Shown here piece after piece: positions 1 to 11,785 of a stretch of 64,000 nt of DNA. The translations under genes were made by a program, and so were the position numbers. Numbering within the stretch: position 1 is the first letter of the stretch; every line of letters begins with the position of its first letter. Origin of the DNA: Naematelia aurantialba. Taxonomy: Eukaryota; Basidiomycota; Tremellomycetes; Tremellales; Naemateliaceae. The stretch is taken from positions 558,001-622,000 of the forward strand of contig JAKFAO010000001.1 of assembly GCA_021527695.1 (NCBI GenBank). Reading direction: 5' to 3'. The notes below the pieces were generated by a model, which was not told the origin of the DNA, searched no databases, and was given only the letters and a program-made list of their open reading frames with translations.

Positions 1-2
1 TA

Positions 3-603
3 CGACCTGGTCGCTCAGCGAGTGAAATAGTCGCTGACACAAGACAGCCTGTCAAGGTTCTGCCTGGCGCGTACTCGCTCGGTAACGCCGAAGTTCCAGG
101 TGTGACTGAGCTGTGCAACGCCTTCAAAGCGCAGTACTCGTCCCGCCTTGCTGAACAAGGCAGTGGTGGCAAGACGCCTGGTATCCGAGCCGGCAAGACA
201 CCTCTGGGCGGCCGAACGCCTGGAGGCCGGACGCCTGGTGTCGGAGCAGCCCGAGGAGGGATGACCCCTAACCCTATGCTTGGTATGGGTGGTCGGACGC
301 CTCGACCAGGTGTAACTCCCAATCCATGTGAGCTGCAGTGTTTCCGGTTGGTGATTCGTAGACTAATCAAACTCAGATGGGGCACCACCACCTGTCCAGG
401 CTTATTCGAATGGTCAGCCAGTGTTTGCACCGGGCTACGGCGGGTTCACGCCAGGAGGAGGTCTGGCCATGCCACCACAGGCGTATGGAAATATACCGCC
501 TGCAGGATACGGTGGTCCTCCTGGACCGGGGTACGGTGGTGCCACGCCCGGGAGACCACCGATGGGCGGAGGAGGGCTGGGCATGAACCCGGAACGAGCG
601 TGA
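3..603 (+). CDS. SPT6: Transcription elongation factor SPT6, C-terminal end (partial)
   Basis: The 3' end of a gene that enters from the left edge; the frame is open from base 3. Two exons are seen: 3-327 and 377-603, with a 49-nt GT-AG intron that joins to read TPNPYGAPPP. The first part (about residues 10-40) has the short motif [11 protein letters not shown] followed by a helix ending LCNAFK, which matches the end of the tandem SH2 region of fungal Spt6 as I recall it. After it comes a low-complexity tail with repeated KTPG, GRTPG and MTPNP units and a Gly/Pro/Tyr-rich end. In the family, Spt6 is a histone chaperone that travels with RNA polymerase II, and its tandem SH2 binds the phosphorylated polymerase linker. 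The TP repeats resemble Spt5-type tails too, so Spt5 is the main alternative. Confidence 0.65.
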
Positions 604-2173
604 GTCTTCACCTTAAAAAGCCTTTGGCAAGAAGATATGGCGAGAAGGTCGATGCTGATGACGGCAGAGCGATGATCGCACGGCAGGGGGGACGGTGAAA
701 TATCTTGCTGTGAGGGGATCGGACTTGTGGACTGGCAAATTGGCAACTGGCAGCCTGACCAGAGGGCTGTTGGAGTTGGTGGATTCGTTGGATCGATGGA
801 TGTGTGAGAATCGGTGGGTTCGTTGGAATCGCTGGGAGTGTTGGGAGTATTCATGTATCACGACGCGACATTTGACAGATCATTGTGGCATGCATCAGCA
901 TTGATAACCTGCGCGTGGGCATGTTATCACACGTGCGCGCATGTCGAGTGAGTGCACCCGACAAAGTCGTGGTTGGTACGAGGAACGAAGATGCATCTAA
1001 CAACTATCCACTCTGTGGGCTATGGAGAGAAAACTATCCGACCAGTAACACAACCGACACCAACTCTGTGACCAACGTGCTGCAACAAGTGGGCCGAACC
1101 GAGGCGCATTAGGCGACGACGAATTTGGGGAACGCCGTGGCGAAAGGTTTGTTTGAGTGCTTGGCATCGACGTGTTGCTGCAGTCTGCGCGGTGCGGAAT
1201 CAGCGATATGTCCCTTCGGATATCGTGACGAGGGACGTCGTGGGAATGGAGGTGGAAAGACAGTCTTCGGATGGCCAAGTCATGGAACAGGAGGGAGAAA
1301 GGTGTGGGGGAACGCATCTCGGAGCTGAATGCAGAGCGGATCTCAAACCAAGAGCCCAATGATAACAAGGAGACACAAGGCAAGGGGAGCGGGTGAGGGG
1401 AGGAGGGGGAGGGGGCGACGGTCGACAAGAGGACCATCAGACCCACATGGGCTGCTTGGCCGTACCCTGGAAGGTCTGTCTGCAGATCTCACACTGGATA
1501 GTCTGCGCTGCCTATGCGGGTCAGCGAACTGCATACGGTTCGATAATGTAGAGACAATAAGGACCGGGAGGAGAACATTCAGACTCCGGAGCCCATCCAT
1601 TGGTGCTGAGAGACGACGAAAGAGACGATGAAAGGAGGGAAAGATGGGAAACTAGAGACACGGGAACGGTGGCGATGCACCAAGCCAACCTGGCAGTACA
1701 GGAGCTGGATGCTTGGCACTCACGGCGTTGCTTTTCAATTGCGACTTGGCCTCCTTCGGGGCGTTCTTAGTCGCTACCTCACGCTTGTGCTGAGCTTTTG
1801 CACCCTATGCCGGTGCGTTAGCATACCCAGAGGAGCGAGGAGGGAGGTTCCGCGGCAAGCTCGGCTGCACCCGAAGCCGAGTTTGTAGGGCACCACATAG
1901 GGCCTGCAAGGTGTTCGAGGACGCTTTCACTCACATTACCACCGCCCATGTTTGTTTTGCCTTGTCGAGTTGTAGGTGTGTGTATTCGAGGACGAGGATA
2001 TTTTTGTTGTTGGGACGTTTGGAAAAAACCGGCGGCGAAGGATGTGCCTGATGGTCAGACTGATAACCTGCAGAGAGGGTCTCTCGTTACGAGGTATCAG
2101 GCTCATGGGATACGCGAGCTGTGCGTCATCTCTTCATCGATGAGCTCTACGCCAGCAGCGATTCTTCAACGCC
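604..2173. other. Intergenic stretch without a convincing gene
   Basis: About 1.57 kb between the SPT6 stop and the capping protein start. Open frames here are short, overlap on both strands and show no family signature. A purine-rich G-run lies near 1384-1420. The last few hundred bases presumably hold the capping protein promoter and 5' UTR. I see nothing else. Confidence 0.5.
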
Positions 2174-4019
2174 ATGGCAGAGCTTTCAGTGGAGGACAAG
2201 TGCAAGCTCGCCTCACAGCTTGTGGAGCAAGCACCTCCAGGGGAAGTCAAGTCAGTGGCCGTTCCCTCCCCCTAGAGCGCAGCTGATTTTGTCTGCAGCG
2301 ATGTGATCAACGGTACGTCAACCGCCACCTGGGCAGCTGCTCCGCGGCGGGAAGCCTCAGAGCATAGTTGACACCAGCAGATATTCGAGCGGTTATCGGC
2401 AGCGATGAGGCGCTTATGCCGTTCATTCGGCCGGCGTTGCGCTCGTACATGCTTGCACAGCTTACCGTGGTCGAGCATCCCGCTTCCGACGACGTCCCCG
2501 TTCATACCGTATGTCCTACATCTGTTTAGCCACCACAGGGCCTGTACCGCTCAGAAGCTGATGACTCAGTCTCTCCTGTCCGAAGCCACGATTCTGCCGG
2601 GAACGAGCGGGGAGGACGAACGGTACATCGATGCCGATGGAAAGAGAAGCTTTGTGTTCGACCACATCAACATGGTGCGTTAAACTTCCTTGGACAGCTT
2701 CCGGGGTTCTTGCTCTCATCTCACGGATGGAACAGACCATATCCGACTACCAGCCCTACGAACTCCCAGAAGAGGAGGCTGCGTTCCGGTGCGTGGTGCT
2801 AGTTTGCGGATTTGACCTGCATCTGACGAGGATTGTAGGGCCGACCTCGCAAAGTCGCTCGCGGCATATTGCAAGAACCACTTTCCCTCTGGCAGCTCCT
2901 CCGTCTCTTCCTCTCAATTCCCGTTGCTTCCTCCATCACCTCCTCCACCAGTGCCCGCGCTAGCTACAACTCCCGAGACGATTGACGCAGCTCCCAAAAC
3001 AGATGCAGAGGCAGAGGCAACTGCAGCAGATCCCGGAGCAGCAGACGAGTCCGAATCGGCAGAGCCTGGACCAACAGCGGCCGAGCCAGTGACGGACGTG
3101 GTCCCAGAGCAGTTGAACACGGGCGATGCGGAGCCTGCCTCGACGCCAGCTGTGGGCGACGTGGAAGCCAAAACTGAGCAGGTCGAGCAGCCGGGCGGAC
3201 TGGAGAAGCTCGTTGAGGAGGTCGAGAAGGTCAAAGTGGAAGAGGAAGGAGAGGAAGCACCAGAGGAGTCTGGTTTAGAGAAACCAGAAGTGACTGAAGA
3301 ATCGGGGGCAGTGGAGTCTACAGAGGTGGAAGCCAAGGAGGAGCAAGTGGAGACTGTAGATTCCACTGCGGAGCCCGAACCATCAGAACCGGCGGCCGAC
3401 CCGATTGAAGCTACCGCACCGGCCGTCGAGGAGCTCAAACAGGAACACATCGATAATCCAGTATACACGCTCGAGATCGTGGGGAATCGCTACAACACGG
3501 CAAATTTCTGGTGCGACTCTCGTCCTTCCATGATTTTAACTGACCTGATCCAGGACCGGACGATGGCGAACGCGCTGGGTGGTCGATCAAGCGGCCGGTA
3601 CTGTGTCGGGTACGATCAATGTTGATGTGCACTATTACGAGCAGGGCAATGTAATTCTACTCGGCCTCTTACCCGGCGTTTACTAACCCGAATTCTAGGT
3701 CCAACTGGCAACGAATCATACATCCTCCTTCCCTTGTCCAACTGCAGCGTTTGGCTCCCAATCGATTGCATCGCAGATCGTTACGACCATCTCCAAAATT
3801 GAGACGGCGTACCACCTCGAGCTGAACGAGGTGTATGGCGAGCTGGGCGATAAGGTCTTCAGAGGGTAAGTCTGGCTTGGCTGTGAGAGTCCGGTGATTG
3901 GCTCATGCTATGGATTCTATAGACTTAGACGCGCTTTGCCTGTTACGAGGCAAAAGATGGAGTGGGACAAGGTGTCGGGATATTCGCTTGGCTCTGATCT
4001 CAGTAAGGCAAGGGCTTGA
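2174..4019 (+). CDS. CAP1: F-actin capping protein subunit alpha with acidic insertion
   Basis: Nine exons: 2174-2250, 2299-2312, 2381-2508, 2570-2674, 2736-2788, 2839-3510, 3554-3650, 3699-3865, 3923-4019; predicted 469 residues. Family landmarks are clear: APPGEVNDVIN near the start, DGKRSFVFDHIN, NTANFWTGRWRTRW, INVDVHYYEQGNVQL and the C-terminal LRRALPVTRQKMEWDK. The alpha/beta heterodimer caps actin filament barbed ends in the cytosol. Usual length is about 265-290 residues. The excess is one block of about 180 residues in exon 6 (bases about 2905-3460), Pro-rich then Glu/Ala/Pro/Val-rich, placed between the AYCKNHFPSG helix and the strand leading into NTANFW. The second exon is only 14 nt; it is needed to give NDVIN. 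The insertion is in frame with no stop. Confidence 0.93.
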
Positions 4020-4819
4020 GTAGCTTGAGGCAGCTTGAGGCACGCATCAAATGTATGTATGCCTTGATCGATATATGTCTTCGCCATGCATGGTGAAGTT
4101 CCTGTGTCATTCGGGTACGGCCACTATAGAGCGCGCACGGATGTGAGGTGCGCAGCTCGGACGTGCGATATTTGAGGGATGACCATGTCGCTGAAATGTA
4201 TCCGCTTCATGGTGGCTACAAATTGTAGGAAGTCTCGACATGTATTCATTCATTCAGGATGCTCATCCCAACTTGCCGCAGGGAGATGAGAACAGCATGC
4301 CCTACCTCATACGCGCGGGCACAAGTTGGACTTTCTGCGCTGTCGCAGTAGGCCAGGCTACCAGGAATGTAAGTCTGTGTGTCTCGATTGATGTCTGTGT
4401 GTCTCGATTGATGTCTGTGTGTCTCGATTCATCGGACTTGCATGCCTGCACAGCCTGCCAGCCTGCTAGCTTGACCCGTCAGTTTCCCCCAGAACACGAC
4501 ACGGAGAGTGAGAAACCTTCCAATCATCAGGTTGCTCAAAGGGCAACCTGACATGTACGCTCTTTTCATAGACGGACAGTGCCGACCGCACGCCCGCGAG
4601 CCCGCTTTTGGAGGGCGTTTCAACAGTGAACCACGTAAAACCTTCACGGCATAGAGCGCCCGTCTTTCATTGTTTAAAGGAGGAACTGCACAGCTTTGGC
4701 GGACCTCGAGCAATGGTGGTGCCGTGAAGGGTGCTGTACGGTATACTGGCCTATAAGAGGAAGGATGGACGTCGTCAGACCGATTTCTTCAGTTTCGCCA
4801 CAAGAATACAATCGAAAAT
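4020..4819. other. Intergenic region with a short tandem repeat and a hairpin
   Basis: 800 bases between capping protein and the next gene. It holds three copies of a 20-base unit (4373-4432) and an 8-bp inverted repeat with a 7-nt loop at about 4530-4552. No gene is supported. Confidence 0.5.
4373..4432. repeat. Three tandem copies of a 20-bp unit
   Basis: The unit gtctgtgtgtctcgattgat is present three times head to tail. The third copy differs at one base near its end (gattcat for gattgat). Short intergenic minisatellite. Confidence 0.85.
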
Positions 4820-5603
4820 ATGTCTTCTACCAAAGCCACCGAAGCCACCGAAGCTACCAGAGCGACCCAAGAGACCAAAGCTACTGAAAATCAGGTCATC
4901 GATAGCTGGAATTATGTTGATTCTGGGAAGACGGTCACCCTTCAGTCCACTCTAAGCCTGACGAAAAACTACTTCACAGTCGATGTCACCCAGACTGACC
5001 CATCTCCACCTTCCCCTCCACCTCCAGCGCCAAGCCCTTCCCCCAGCATCTTGGGGCGCTGGTGCCCCCGCACATCCAACAGGCAGTCGACGGCCTCTCG
5101 CTCGACAGCCTCTGGCTCGACCGCCTCTCGCAGGGACAGCTACCGCTACGTTTCCAGATACGAGGGCCTTGAAAAATCGGGGAACAGTGCGCTCGTCGGC
5201 CACCCGCACGAGTATGCCACTTACATGCGAACCGACGCCGAACACGTCCGCCAGGTGTTCGATCCTCCGGATCGATCCCTGCGAGATTGCCTCGTCCAAG
5301 GATGGAAATGGGAGCGGCACAGGAAAGAGACCGATGGCAGTCATGATCCAACGGAAAGCCTTATCAACCAGTTAGTCAAATGTCACTCTCGCAAGACGCA
5401 TGGTGCTGAACAATTACTTTAGGCGTTCCATCAGAAACTTGCATAAATGCACATTGGAACTGGAAAAGAGGATCTACCGAAAACTCGAAGAGCGGTCCGG
5501 CCTGACGATCGAAACTGAAGAAAGCCAGGCGACAGCTTTTACAGAAATTGCCACTTGCATGCGGGTCGGGCACATACCTTCGACTTCGGAGACAAAGGCT
5601 TAG
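4820..5603 (+). CDS. Uncharacterised protein, cluster family member A
   Basis: Two exons, 4820-5370 and 5423-5603, joined in phase 2 (CA|G); 243 residues. The start is the first ATG, and it opens a Thr/Glu/Ala-rich stretch. Visible parts: an SWNYVDSGKTV strand pair (about residues 32-42), a proline- and Ser/Thr-rich middle, the helix VRQVFDPPDRSLRDCL, and after the intron a charged helical exon (LHKCTLELEKRIYRKLEER). No known domain is recognised and there is no signal peptide. The helix motif, the phase-2 intron and the charged last exon recur in the genes at 6.6, 8.2, 11.1, 22.2, 23.9 and 26.5 kb. Function is unknown; it is probably a diverged paralogue of these. Confidence 0.6.
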
Positions 5604-6623
5604 TACTGGCGCGGCCACGGTGACCATCGCGTTGCACACTTCTGTAGACTTCCAGTGACCAACACTGTATGCATTTGATACTGCGGGCCGACCATATAGC
5701 TGCGTGCGTAAAAAGCCATACTCTACGGATCCCATGTAGTGCTCAAGTCTTAGCGAATCTGTCATACACTCAAGCTTCCCCCCCCCCTGACGGGTTTGTC
5801 AGAACTCGCCACCGGACCGTCCGTGCACCGCTGACCGAACATATAAACAGAGAACTAAAATGGTACCACCGATTCCGAAGAGCTACCGGCGTGTCCTTCT
5901 CCAATGGCCAGCGACGTAGAAAGAGCTGCAATAGCTTCTTGATATTCGTCACTTTCTTCTCGGGCTGCTGTACAGGCTCTCGATCTTCATTTCTTCCTGA
6001 TCGGACTGTTTTTCATTTGCCACCGTGTGAGTAGTTCATATCAGACGGGAGGAAAGGGTGCTCGAGGGCGGACGTGATATGTTCCAAAGCACGGCGGGCC
6101 CGTACACGTCTGAGAGACGTAGTTCCTGTGGTTATAAATCAACAAGGTCCGGTGACGACAACTTGTAAGCGCGAATCCTGACTCCAGCTTCACCAGTCAG
6201 ACGTCGTTCGCTTTGTTCATCCCGAACCTTCTAGATTCGCATTATTCAGCAGGCTTCCATGTGGCCAATCCCGATTTACTTCTCTTGTCAGCGGATGATT
6301 CATTCAAGGGTGAATAGGTGAATACACAGCAGCGCAGCTCAAGTGTATGACCCTCCAGAACAGCGCGGCTGTTCTGAAGGAAACTAGTTGACGGCTAAAG
6401 ATCTTGTCGTTGTCATCGCTCACTGCATAGCCCTCGGCTGTGCACCTCGTATTGAGGGTTTAACGAAGCGGCGGCATTCACGGGAGCCCAGTGCCCAAAA
6501 TCGCTTTCCCTTTGACACCACTATGTCGTCAGAGTGACGACGGCATGTCTTGCCGATGTATAAATTGACTGCAGGATCTCGAGTCTCGCACATCGACCAG
6601 AGACACAGCAGCTACGGAACCAT
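5604..6623. other. Intergenic, no gene seen
   Basis: About 1 kb. It contains an inverted repeat agaacagc-gcg-gctgttct at 6357-6375. Open frames are short and unconvincing. It presumably holds the promoter of the gene at 6.6 kb. Confidence 0.45.
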
Positions 6624-7236
6624 ATGCCATCTTCACGGTCCACCTTCATCTGTACGTGGTCTGAAGACAGCCAAACGTGCCAGATCACTCTGCATGACTA
6701 CATTGATGAGTTCCGTATCCAGTACCGACGGCACCCTACAGAAGTAAAGAAGGGCAGTTGGTGGAGGGAACTTAGACGCCAGTCGTCGGTGAAAGATAGT
6801 TATATCTTTTGTTCGCCTTATGAGGTGAGGGCATCAGGCACCAGCGGCCACATCTGGGTCGGAAACGAACAAACGCTAGTCACGACCTTTCCCGCTCTCG
6901 TGGGTTTATTCAATCCACCTAGCGAGCGCATGAAGGTCGCCTTGAAGGCCGCCCGGGACCGGCAAGTCCTCGTGGAGACCAGCTGTGACCCGTCAGCATC
7001 TCTGGTAGATAACACTTGGGAAACCCAGTGAGTCGCAGTCAGCAGTCCCAGGGGCTTGTCACTGAAGAAGACCGGCAATCGTTCAGGAGGCACAGAGAAG
7101 CACTCACGAGATCCACTTGGCGCGTAGGGAGTGGGATTTTCTCAGAGCTGAGAAAGCAAGACCCCGAAGCGAGAAGACTGCATGCAGCCACCAGGAGGAA
7201 CGGCGAGGACACGCTGGACGAGCAGCAGATTGTTAG
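6624..7236 (+). CDS. Uncharacterised protein, cluster family member B
   Basis: Exon 1 is 6624-7027. A 40-nt intron (7028-7067, phase 2, CA|A) leads to exon 2, 7068-7236; about 190 residues. Exon 1 starts STFICTWSEDSQTC and carries a DYIDEFRIQYRR stretch and SWWRELRRQSS, which lines up by eye with the start of the gene at 8.2 kb (TTIHTWTCDRG, DYRTALELRYRK, SWNKSSIMRRLS). Then come RASGTSGHIWV and the helix LVGLFNPPSERMKVALKAA. Exon 2 is charged and probably helical (THEIHLARREWDFLRAEKA). The 3' splice site is a choice among nearby AG sites; a different one would open another frame running to about 7390. No known domain. Function unknown. Confidence 0.55.
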
Positions 7237-8153
7237 CAGTCAACGCGAGTCTCTCGGAACGGAGTCTCCCTTCAGCAGGGGTGACGTGGCCACCCTGTGT
7301 GACAGCGGATGTGGAGCAATGATTGGGCGGGGAAGGGAGCAGCTCACTACATCCGAATCAGAAGAGGGGAGAACTGAGCCTTGTCCCTAGACTCTTACTT
7401 CAGTTGTGTCAGATGCATCCCCACCGAAGAGCGGAACAGCAATCGTGGTTGAGCGGAACAATCCAACGTTACACAGGCCACTGCAAAGTAATGCGAAATC
7501 GCACTTAGACGGCAAGTTTGATGGCCTTCAGTGTCAAATTGTACCTAAGGCATCTGAGATCATTTTGAGCCACAATCCGTCTGAGTACCCTACAAGCGGT
7601 GTCAGTCATTCACAGAGCGCGACAGAAAGCTCTACGCTGCCGCTATGAGTCTCTAGCTGTTACAGACTCAAGTTGCCAATGACAGACTTCCAAGTGCTCC
7701 CACACTGCCAGTGAACAGACTTCTTCAGCATCACGGCAGGTGGCAACAGTTCCACGGGCCTCAGCAGCCATGACACCATGGGCGTCTAGTGGCGAGCTTC
7801 TACTCTCGGTCTTAACGGCTCCACCACACCCTTCGTCTCAGCACAGCTTTCGCTCCTTTGGGCAGAGTACACAGGTTTGTCCAGAGTGCTTGCCCGAGTA
7901 GGGTGAAACTACTCCTGAGCGGTGGATGAAGTCATCTCGCATGCTTCCAATGATGCGAGAAGTGCTTCTCCTCTTGGAACCCCCTCCCCCCCAAAAAGGA
8001 AACCCCTTGGAACATTCATCCCCTCTTAGAGAGGCGGCTTGCTGTCTGTTCTGTAAGGCCACAAAGGCAAGTTGCTGTCCTGTGTCGGGTATAAGCAAAC
8101 GGTTCAAGCTTGGTCAGCGCCGCAAGCCATCATCTCACTCGCCACCCATTAGA
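7237..8153. other. Intergenic or upstream region, no firm gene
   Basis: No supported gene. The frame of the next gene stays open back to an ATG at 7926, which would add 76 residues, but the paralogue alignment starts at 8154. This stretch may therefore be its 5' UTR. Confidence 0.4.
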
Positions 8154-9016
8154 ATGTCAACGACAATTCATACTTGGACTTGCGACCGGGGCGACCATTT
8201 CGTCTGTGCAAAAGACTACAGGACTGCCTTGGAGCTCCGCTACAGAAAGTTTTACGGCTTCACTGAGTTTCCGCCAAAGGTTTCGTGGAACAAGAGCAGT
8301 ATCATGCGGCGGCTGTCACGTACCCCTGAATCTACAACTGTGCTGCCGTCGCTTCCGCCTGATAGAGTGCCGGATGTGCCCATTGCCCCTGCTGTTCTGG
8401 AGTCGTTGACCTATTGGGCAGAGCAGGAGATCCCAGATCCTGATACCTTGGTCTGCCACTTCAATCTTCAGGACATCCGACCATCGGGTACATGTGTTTC
8501 GCGTGGGGATATGATCACGCCTGAATACCTGGAGCTCAGTCTTCGGGCCGAGTTCCAGGAAGTCCAAAGTCTCTTCACTCGGCCGAGTCAAGATATGAGG
8601 GAGCTACTGAGTTTGGCATGGAACGAACACTCAACTCGGAAGTCTTGCAGAGACCACACCTTCCGCGCTCAGTGAGTGTGGTGCAGCTACCAGAGAATGG
8701 GTAGCATTGAGGTGTTAACGCTCTTAGGCTGTCGGATGAAACGGCTCTTTACCGGCGCCACGAGATCGGCAGACAGCTCTACTGGGAACTCAGGACGCAA
8801 CGATGGGTGCCTGGGGAGAACTCGGTTGAAGTGGAGCGCGATAGATATCTTCTACAGGAGCAGAGGATATTTAATACCACCCTTGCCGATTCAAGCCTTC
8901 GTCAACCGACTGCACAAGAGCTCCAGGCCCTCCTCTCACGCCAACCCGGAGCCGAAGACACCGGGCTCAGGGACCAAGGCGCCGAAACCGACTCGCTGGC
9001 CGATACGTTGGTGTGA
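8154..9016 (+). CDS. Uncharacterised protein, cluster family member C
   Basis: Exons 8154-8671 and 8728-9016, with a 56-nt intron in phase 2 (CA|G); about 268 residues. The start at 8154 is chosen because MSTTIHTWTC aligns with the start of member B; an in-frame ATG at 7926 is the alternative. Features in order: a Trp/Asp-Gly-type N-terminal strand pair, DYRTALELRYRK, SWNKSSIMRRLS, a spacer, RPSGTCVSRG, the helix VQSLFTRPSQDMRELLSLA, and after the intron a long charged helix (YRRHEIGRQLYWELRTQRW) with a Gln/Glu-rich tail. No recognised domain or signal peptide. Together with A and B it forms a head-to-tail trio with the same intron position and phase. Confidence 0.65.
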
Positions 9017-9549
9017 ATGTCCGAGTGGTGATTGGTCAACAGTGACAGGCTCTTGGAAGGGTCTGAGACACGCTTCGGGGGTCCCGAAGGAGCTTCCAGA
9101 CCCCGAAGCGTTGTAGATGCACTGGTAGACAATATGAGACTATGCATGGTCGTACTCTACACCGGATTGACGACTTTGATCTCGAACCCGAGTCGCTGAA
9201 CATGAATATTCTACAGAGCGCTGACTTTCTGTTGTGTGGTTGCACGGATGAACCCCCTTGCATTCCTCCGCTTGAGCGCTATACACATTTCGTACCACCA
9301 ATTGGTACGTATCTGGGCACATATATATCTACTGAAGAACCTGGGGATCCTATAACCAACGATGGCTCCCCCGTCCGCTCATCAGGCCTCTCAATGCACC
9401 GGCCATTTGCCTCTCATCGTGATTCCGAAGACACCAGGCTGTAGACTGGGCCGTTTCCATGATTGTCTTGTCCACCAGGTTCAGTTATGAACAGACGGCT
9501 GGAAACCGTGCAGACTCACCCCGTCACCTTTCGTTACTGTCCCCCTCCG

Positions 9550-10271
9550 TCAGTGCAGTCCGAGGTCCCGACGCAGCGCATTCACCGTCCTCTCCAGGAC
9601 TCTCCGCTCTCGTCCGTCTTCCAACATTTGCAATACCCCACGGATTTGGCCATTTAGTTCGATAGCTTTCGTGGAGAGTGGCAAAGCGCGCCAGCGTTCC
9701 GTGGACTTCCAAGACCGGCAGAGCTCCTCGTCGAGCTCGTTGATCATCCTCGTGAGCAGCTGGCCGACTTTGTCTTGCTGCAGCATGTCGGCAACGCCGA
9801 GGAGCCGACCGAGGCGACAAACCGTCGTCAACGAGATGGTGCGCTGAGCGCGGGAATCCAGGCTGCTTGGTGTTTGTGTCGGGCTCGCCGAATTCACAAG
9901 TGTCGCCAACGACATGGTGTTGCGGATCCCCGAGGCGACCGTAGTCGAGCCCACAGCTCCGACTTGTAGCTCTTTCTTGGGGGTCTTATAGGGCTCGTTG
10001 AGCAGCTCGTTCGGCTCATCGTCATTGGCATCCAAGAAGACGTCCATCGTTGACTGTCGCTCTTGGCTGCTTGCTTGCCAAAGCGATCCAGAGGGGTGAC
10101 GCGTGTGTTTGGCACCATAGGGCGGTTCTTGCCGGGGGCTAGGTGTGATCTTCAGGCGAACCACGTAGTTGGGTTTCTCTACTTTGGTCAGAATTCTAAG
10201 AGTTCGTCCGCCTTATGCGCGCCGTAGCAGGACTCACCCTTTCCAACATTACGTTGCGGTCTCTGCGACAT
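9550..10271 (-). CDS. Uncharacterised basic/helical protein
   Basis: Two exons on the minus strand: 10271-10238 (MSQRPQRNVGK) and 10178-9550, with a 59-nt intron in phase 1; about 220 residues. The first part is basic and likely disordered (KPNYVVRLKITPSPRQ). The last 100 residues are predicted helical, with LGRLLGVADMLQQDKVGQLL, a MINELDEELCR segment and a final arginine-rich helix. It lacks the Trp/Phe-Pro features of its neighbours, so I do not count it in the cluster family. The splice is well supported because it joins a short ATG-initiated exon to a long frame at consensus sites. Function unknown. Confidence 0.6.
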
Positions 10272-11147
10272 TGAAACGTCTGTATACTGCAGATAGAATG
10301 GCACCAAGAACGGAGGGACGTTGCAGTTCAGACCGAGTCAAGCAATGAAAGAAGTGGAAGACTGTAAACAGCACCATCGCGTCGCGCTTCAAGACGCGTC
10401 CAAAGGACCACAACAATCTCAGTGTGTTGATCTCTCCCCTTCATCGAATCGGGGACAGGGTACCGCTTGCACTGTTCTCCTTCGAAATGCATGTGTTAGA
10501 GGTTCGGTTGGCGTCAGTAGCATGGGAAAGTTACCACAAGCGTCGCCAGAGGGAGGCGTCAATATGAGAGAGCGTGAGACGTACCATACGGTATATATAA
10601 TGGCCGAGTTTGAGCCATACGCATCCCCGTTGAACACAGAAATTACAAGACTGTGTGTGCAGCATTGGGCCTAGGTCCGTGCGCACGAATCTGCCGGCGT
10701 GGCTTTCCGCAGTGAGTCGGGTTTCCGCGTAAATCTATGCTGTGCTTACATTTACAGAGTCTCACGTACGTCATGATGAGTGTTTTCTGTACACGGATAG
10801 AACAGCCAGGTAATGACGATGCCCATAGCGCTGTCTCATGGACCCCAGGGGCGTCTTCTGTCCTTCTTTCTTCTTCTATTCTGCTGGGTTGAAAGGTGAA
10901 GGAGATGCAAGACTAAGATGAGCTCCGTGCGTCACTCGGAAGACCAGCGCGCGCCACTTCAGAAGTCGGCCAAACAGAAGGCTTTAAGGAGAAGGCTTTC
11001 CAAGCTAACAAAGGAACATCGACGTGTGGTGATTCGCGAGAAGGCGGCCTCAGCGAATGGCCTCCAGAGCTTGTAGACACTTGTTTCCAACATTGCCCCA
11101 GTTACTCATCGTCTCATTCAGGCAGTCAGATACCTCCTCATCCTACC
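10272..11147. other. Intergenic, no gene seen
   Basis: Lies between divergently placed genes (start at 10271 on minus, start at 11148 on plus), so it probably holds both promoters. A tatatata-type stretch occurs near 10590. No coding signal is supported. Confidence 0.45.
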
Positions 11148-11693
11148 ATGCCCTTCACACGAAGCCGGAGAGAAAGAGACGCGGACAAGATACGACTGTT
11201 CGAGTTCAAAGCTGGCAACGCCACACTGATGGTCACCGTGTCTCCTACCCTGAGGGGGGAGGAAGGGGAAGACGGAAGGGGTGACGCAATCGTGATCGAC
11301 GTCTCGCGCGAAGGAAGTAACACGACCTACAGTCTCTATACGGATGAGAATTTTCTGGTCAATACACTCACGGAAGACGGAACTCAGTGGGTGGCCGATT
11401 CGAAGCTGTTCCAGGAAACAGCCACGTATGACAAGCTCTGCCAGTTGTTCAATGAGGCGCCCGCAACATTAAGAACCGCTTGTGCGACCGCTTTGGAACG
11501 GAAGGATGCATTCGAGAGCGCGCGCCCCAGCGGTTCCCGCGTGCATTTCGCATCGCAGGAGAATCTGTACGTGTCGTCCGCGCAATGCGGAGCCCAATAC
11601 GCCGCCTGTGGCTCTCCCCTTCTCGTTTTGCTGAGGTCGTGGACACATTCGCTGATATTTGAAACAGGACAGCGCGAGACAGACTCGTTTTGA
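11148..11693 (+). CDS. Uncharacterised protein, cluster family member D
   Basis: The ATG at 11148 opens MPFTRSRRERD, then a beta-rich segment (IRLFEFKAGNATLMVTV, GDAIVIDVS, TTYSLYTDENF) and the helix LCQLFNEAPATLRTACATA, the same pattern as in members A-C. The frame stays open to 11693. An intron is likely near its end, because a frame reading TARDRLVLMSMSLRLTILD, ending at 11785 and starting at the acceptor near 11669, looks like the charged helical last exon of the other members. I could not fix the donor, so the 3' structure is uncertain. Function unknown. Confidence 0.5.
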   Translation: MPFTRSRRERDADKIRLFEFKAGNATLMVTVSPTLRGEEGEDGRGDAIVIDVSREGSNTTYSLYTDENFLVNTLTEDGTQWVADSKLFQETATYDKLCQLFNEAPATLRTACATALERKDAFESARPSGSRVHFASQENLYVSSAQCGAQYAACGSPLLVLLRSWTHSLIFETGQRETDSF

Positions 11694-11785
11694 TGAGCAT
11701 GTCGCTGCGTCTCACCATCTTGGACCTCCTCAGCACGGACCGTAAGCCGGATGCGCCTTCCACGCTACGCTTCTCCCATGGCTGA

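Noticed and set aside
2914..3468. Ser/Thr-rich minus-strand frame opposite the capping protein insertion
   Set aside because: Shadow of the Glu/Ala-rich plus-strand exon; the plus strand has family support on both sides.
9142..9444. 100-codon plus-strand frame between family genes
   Set aside because: No recognisable motif, no paired intron and no family pattern; probably chance.
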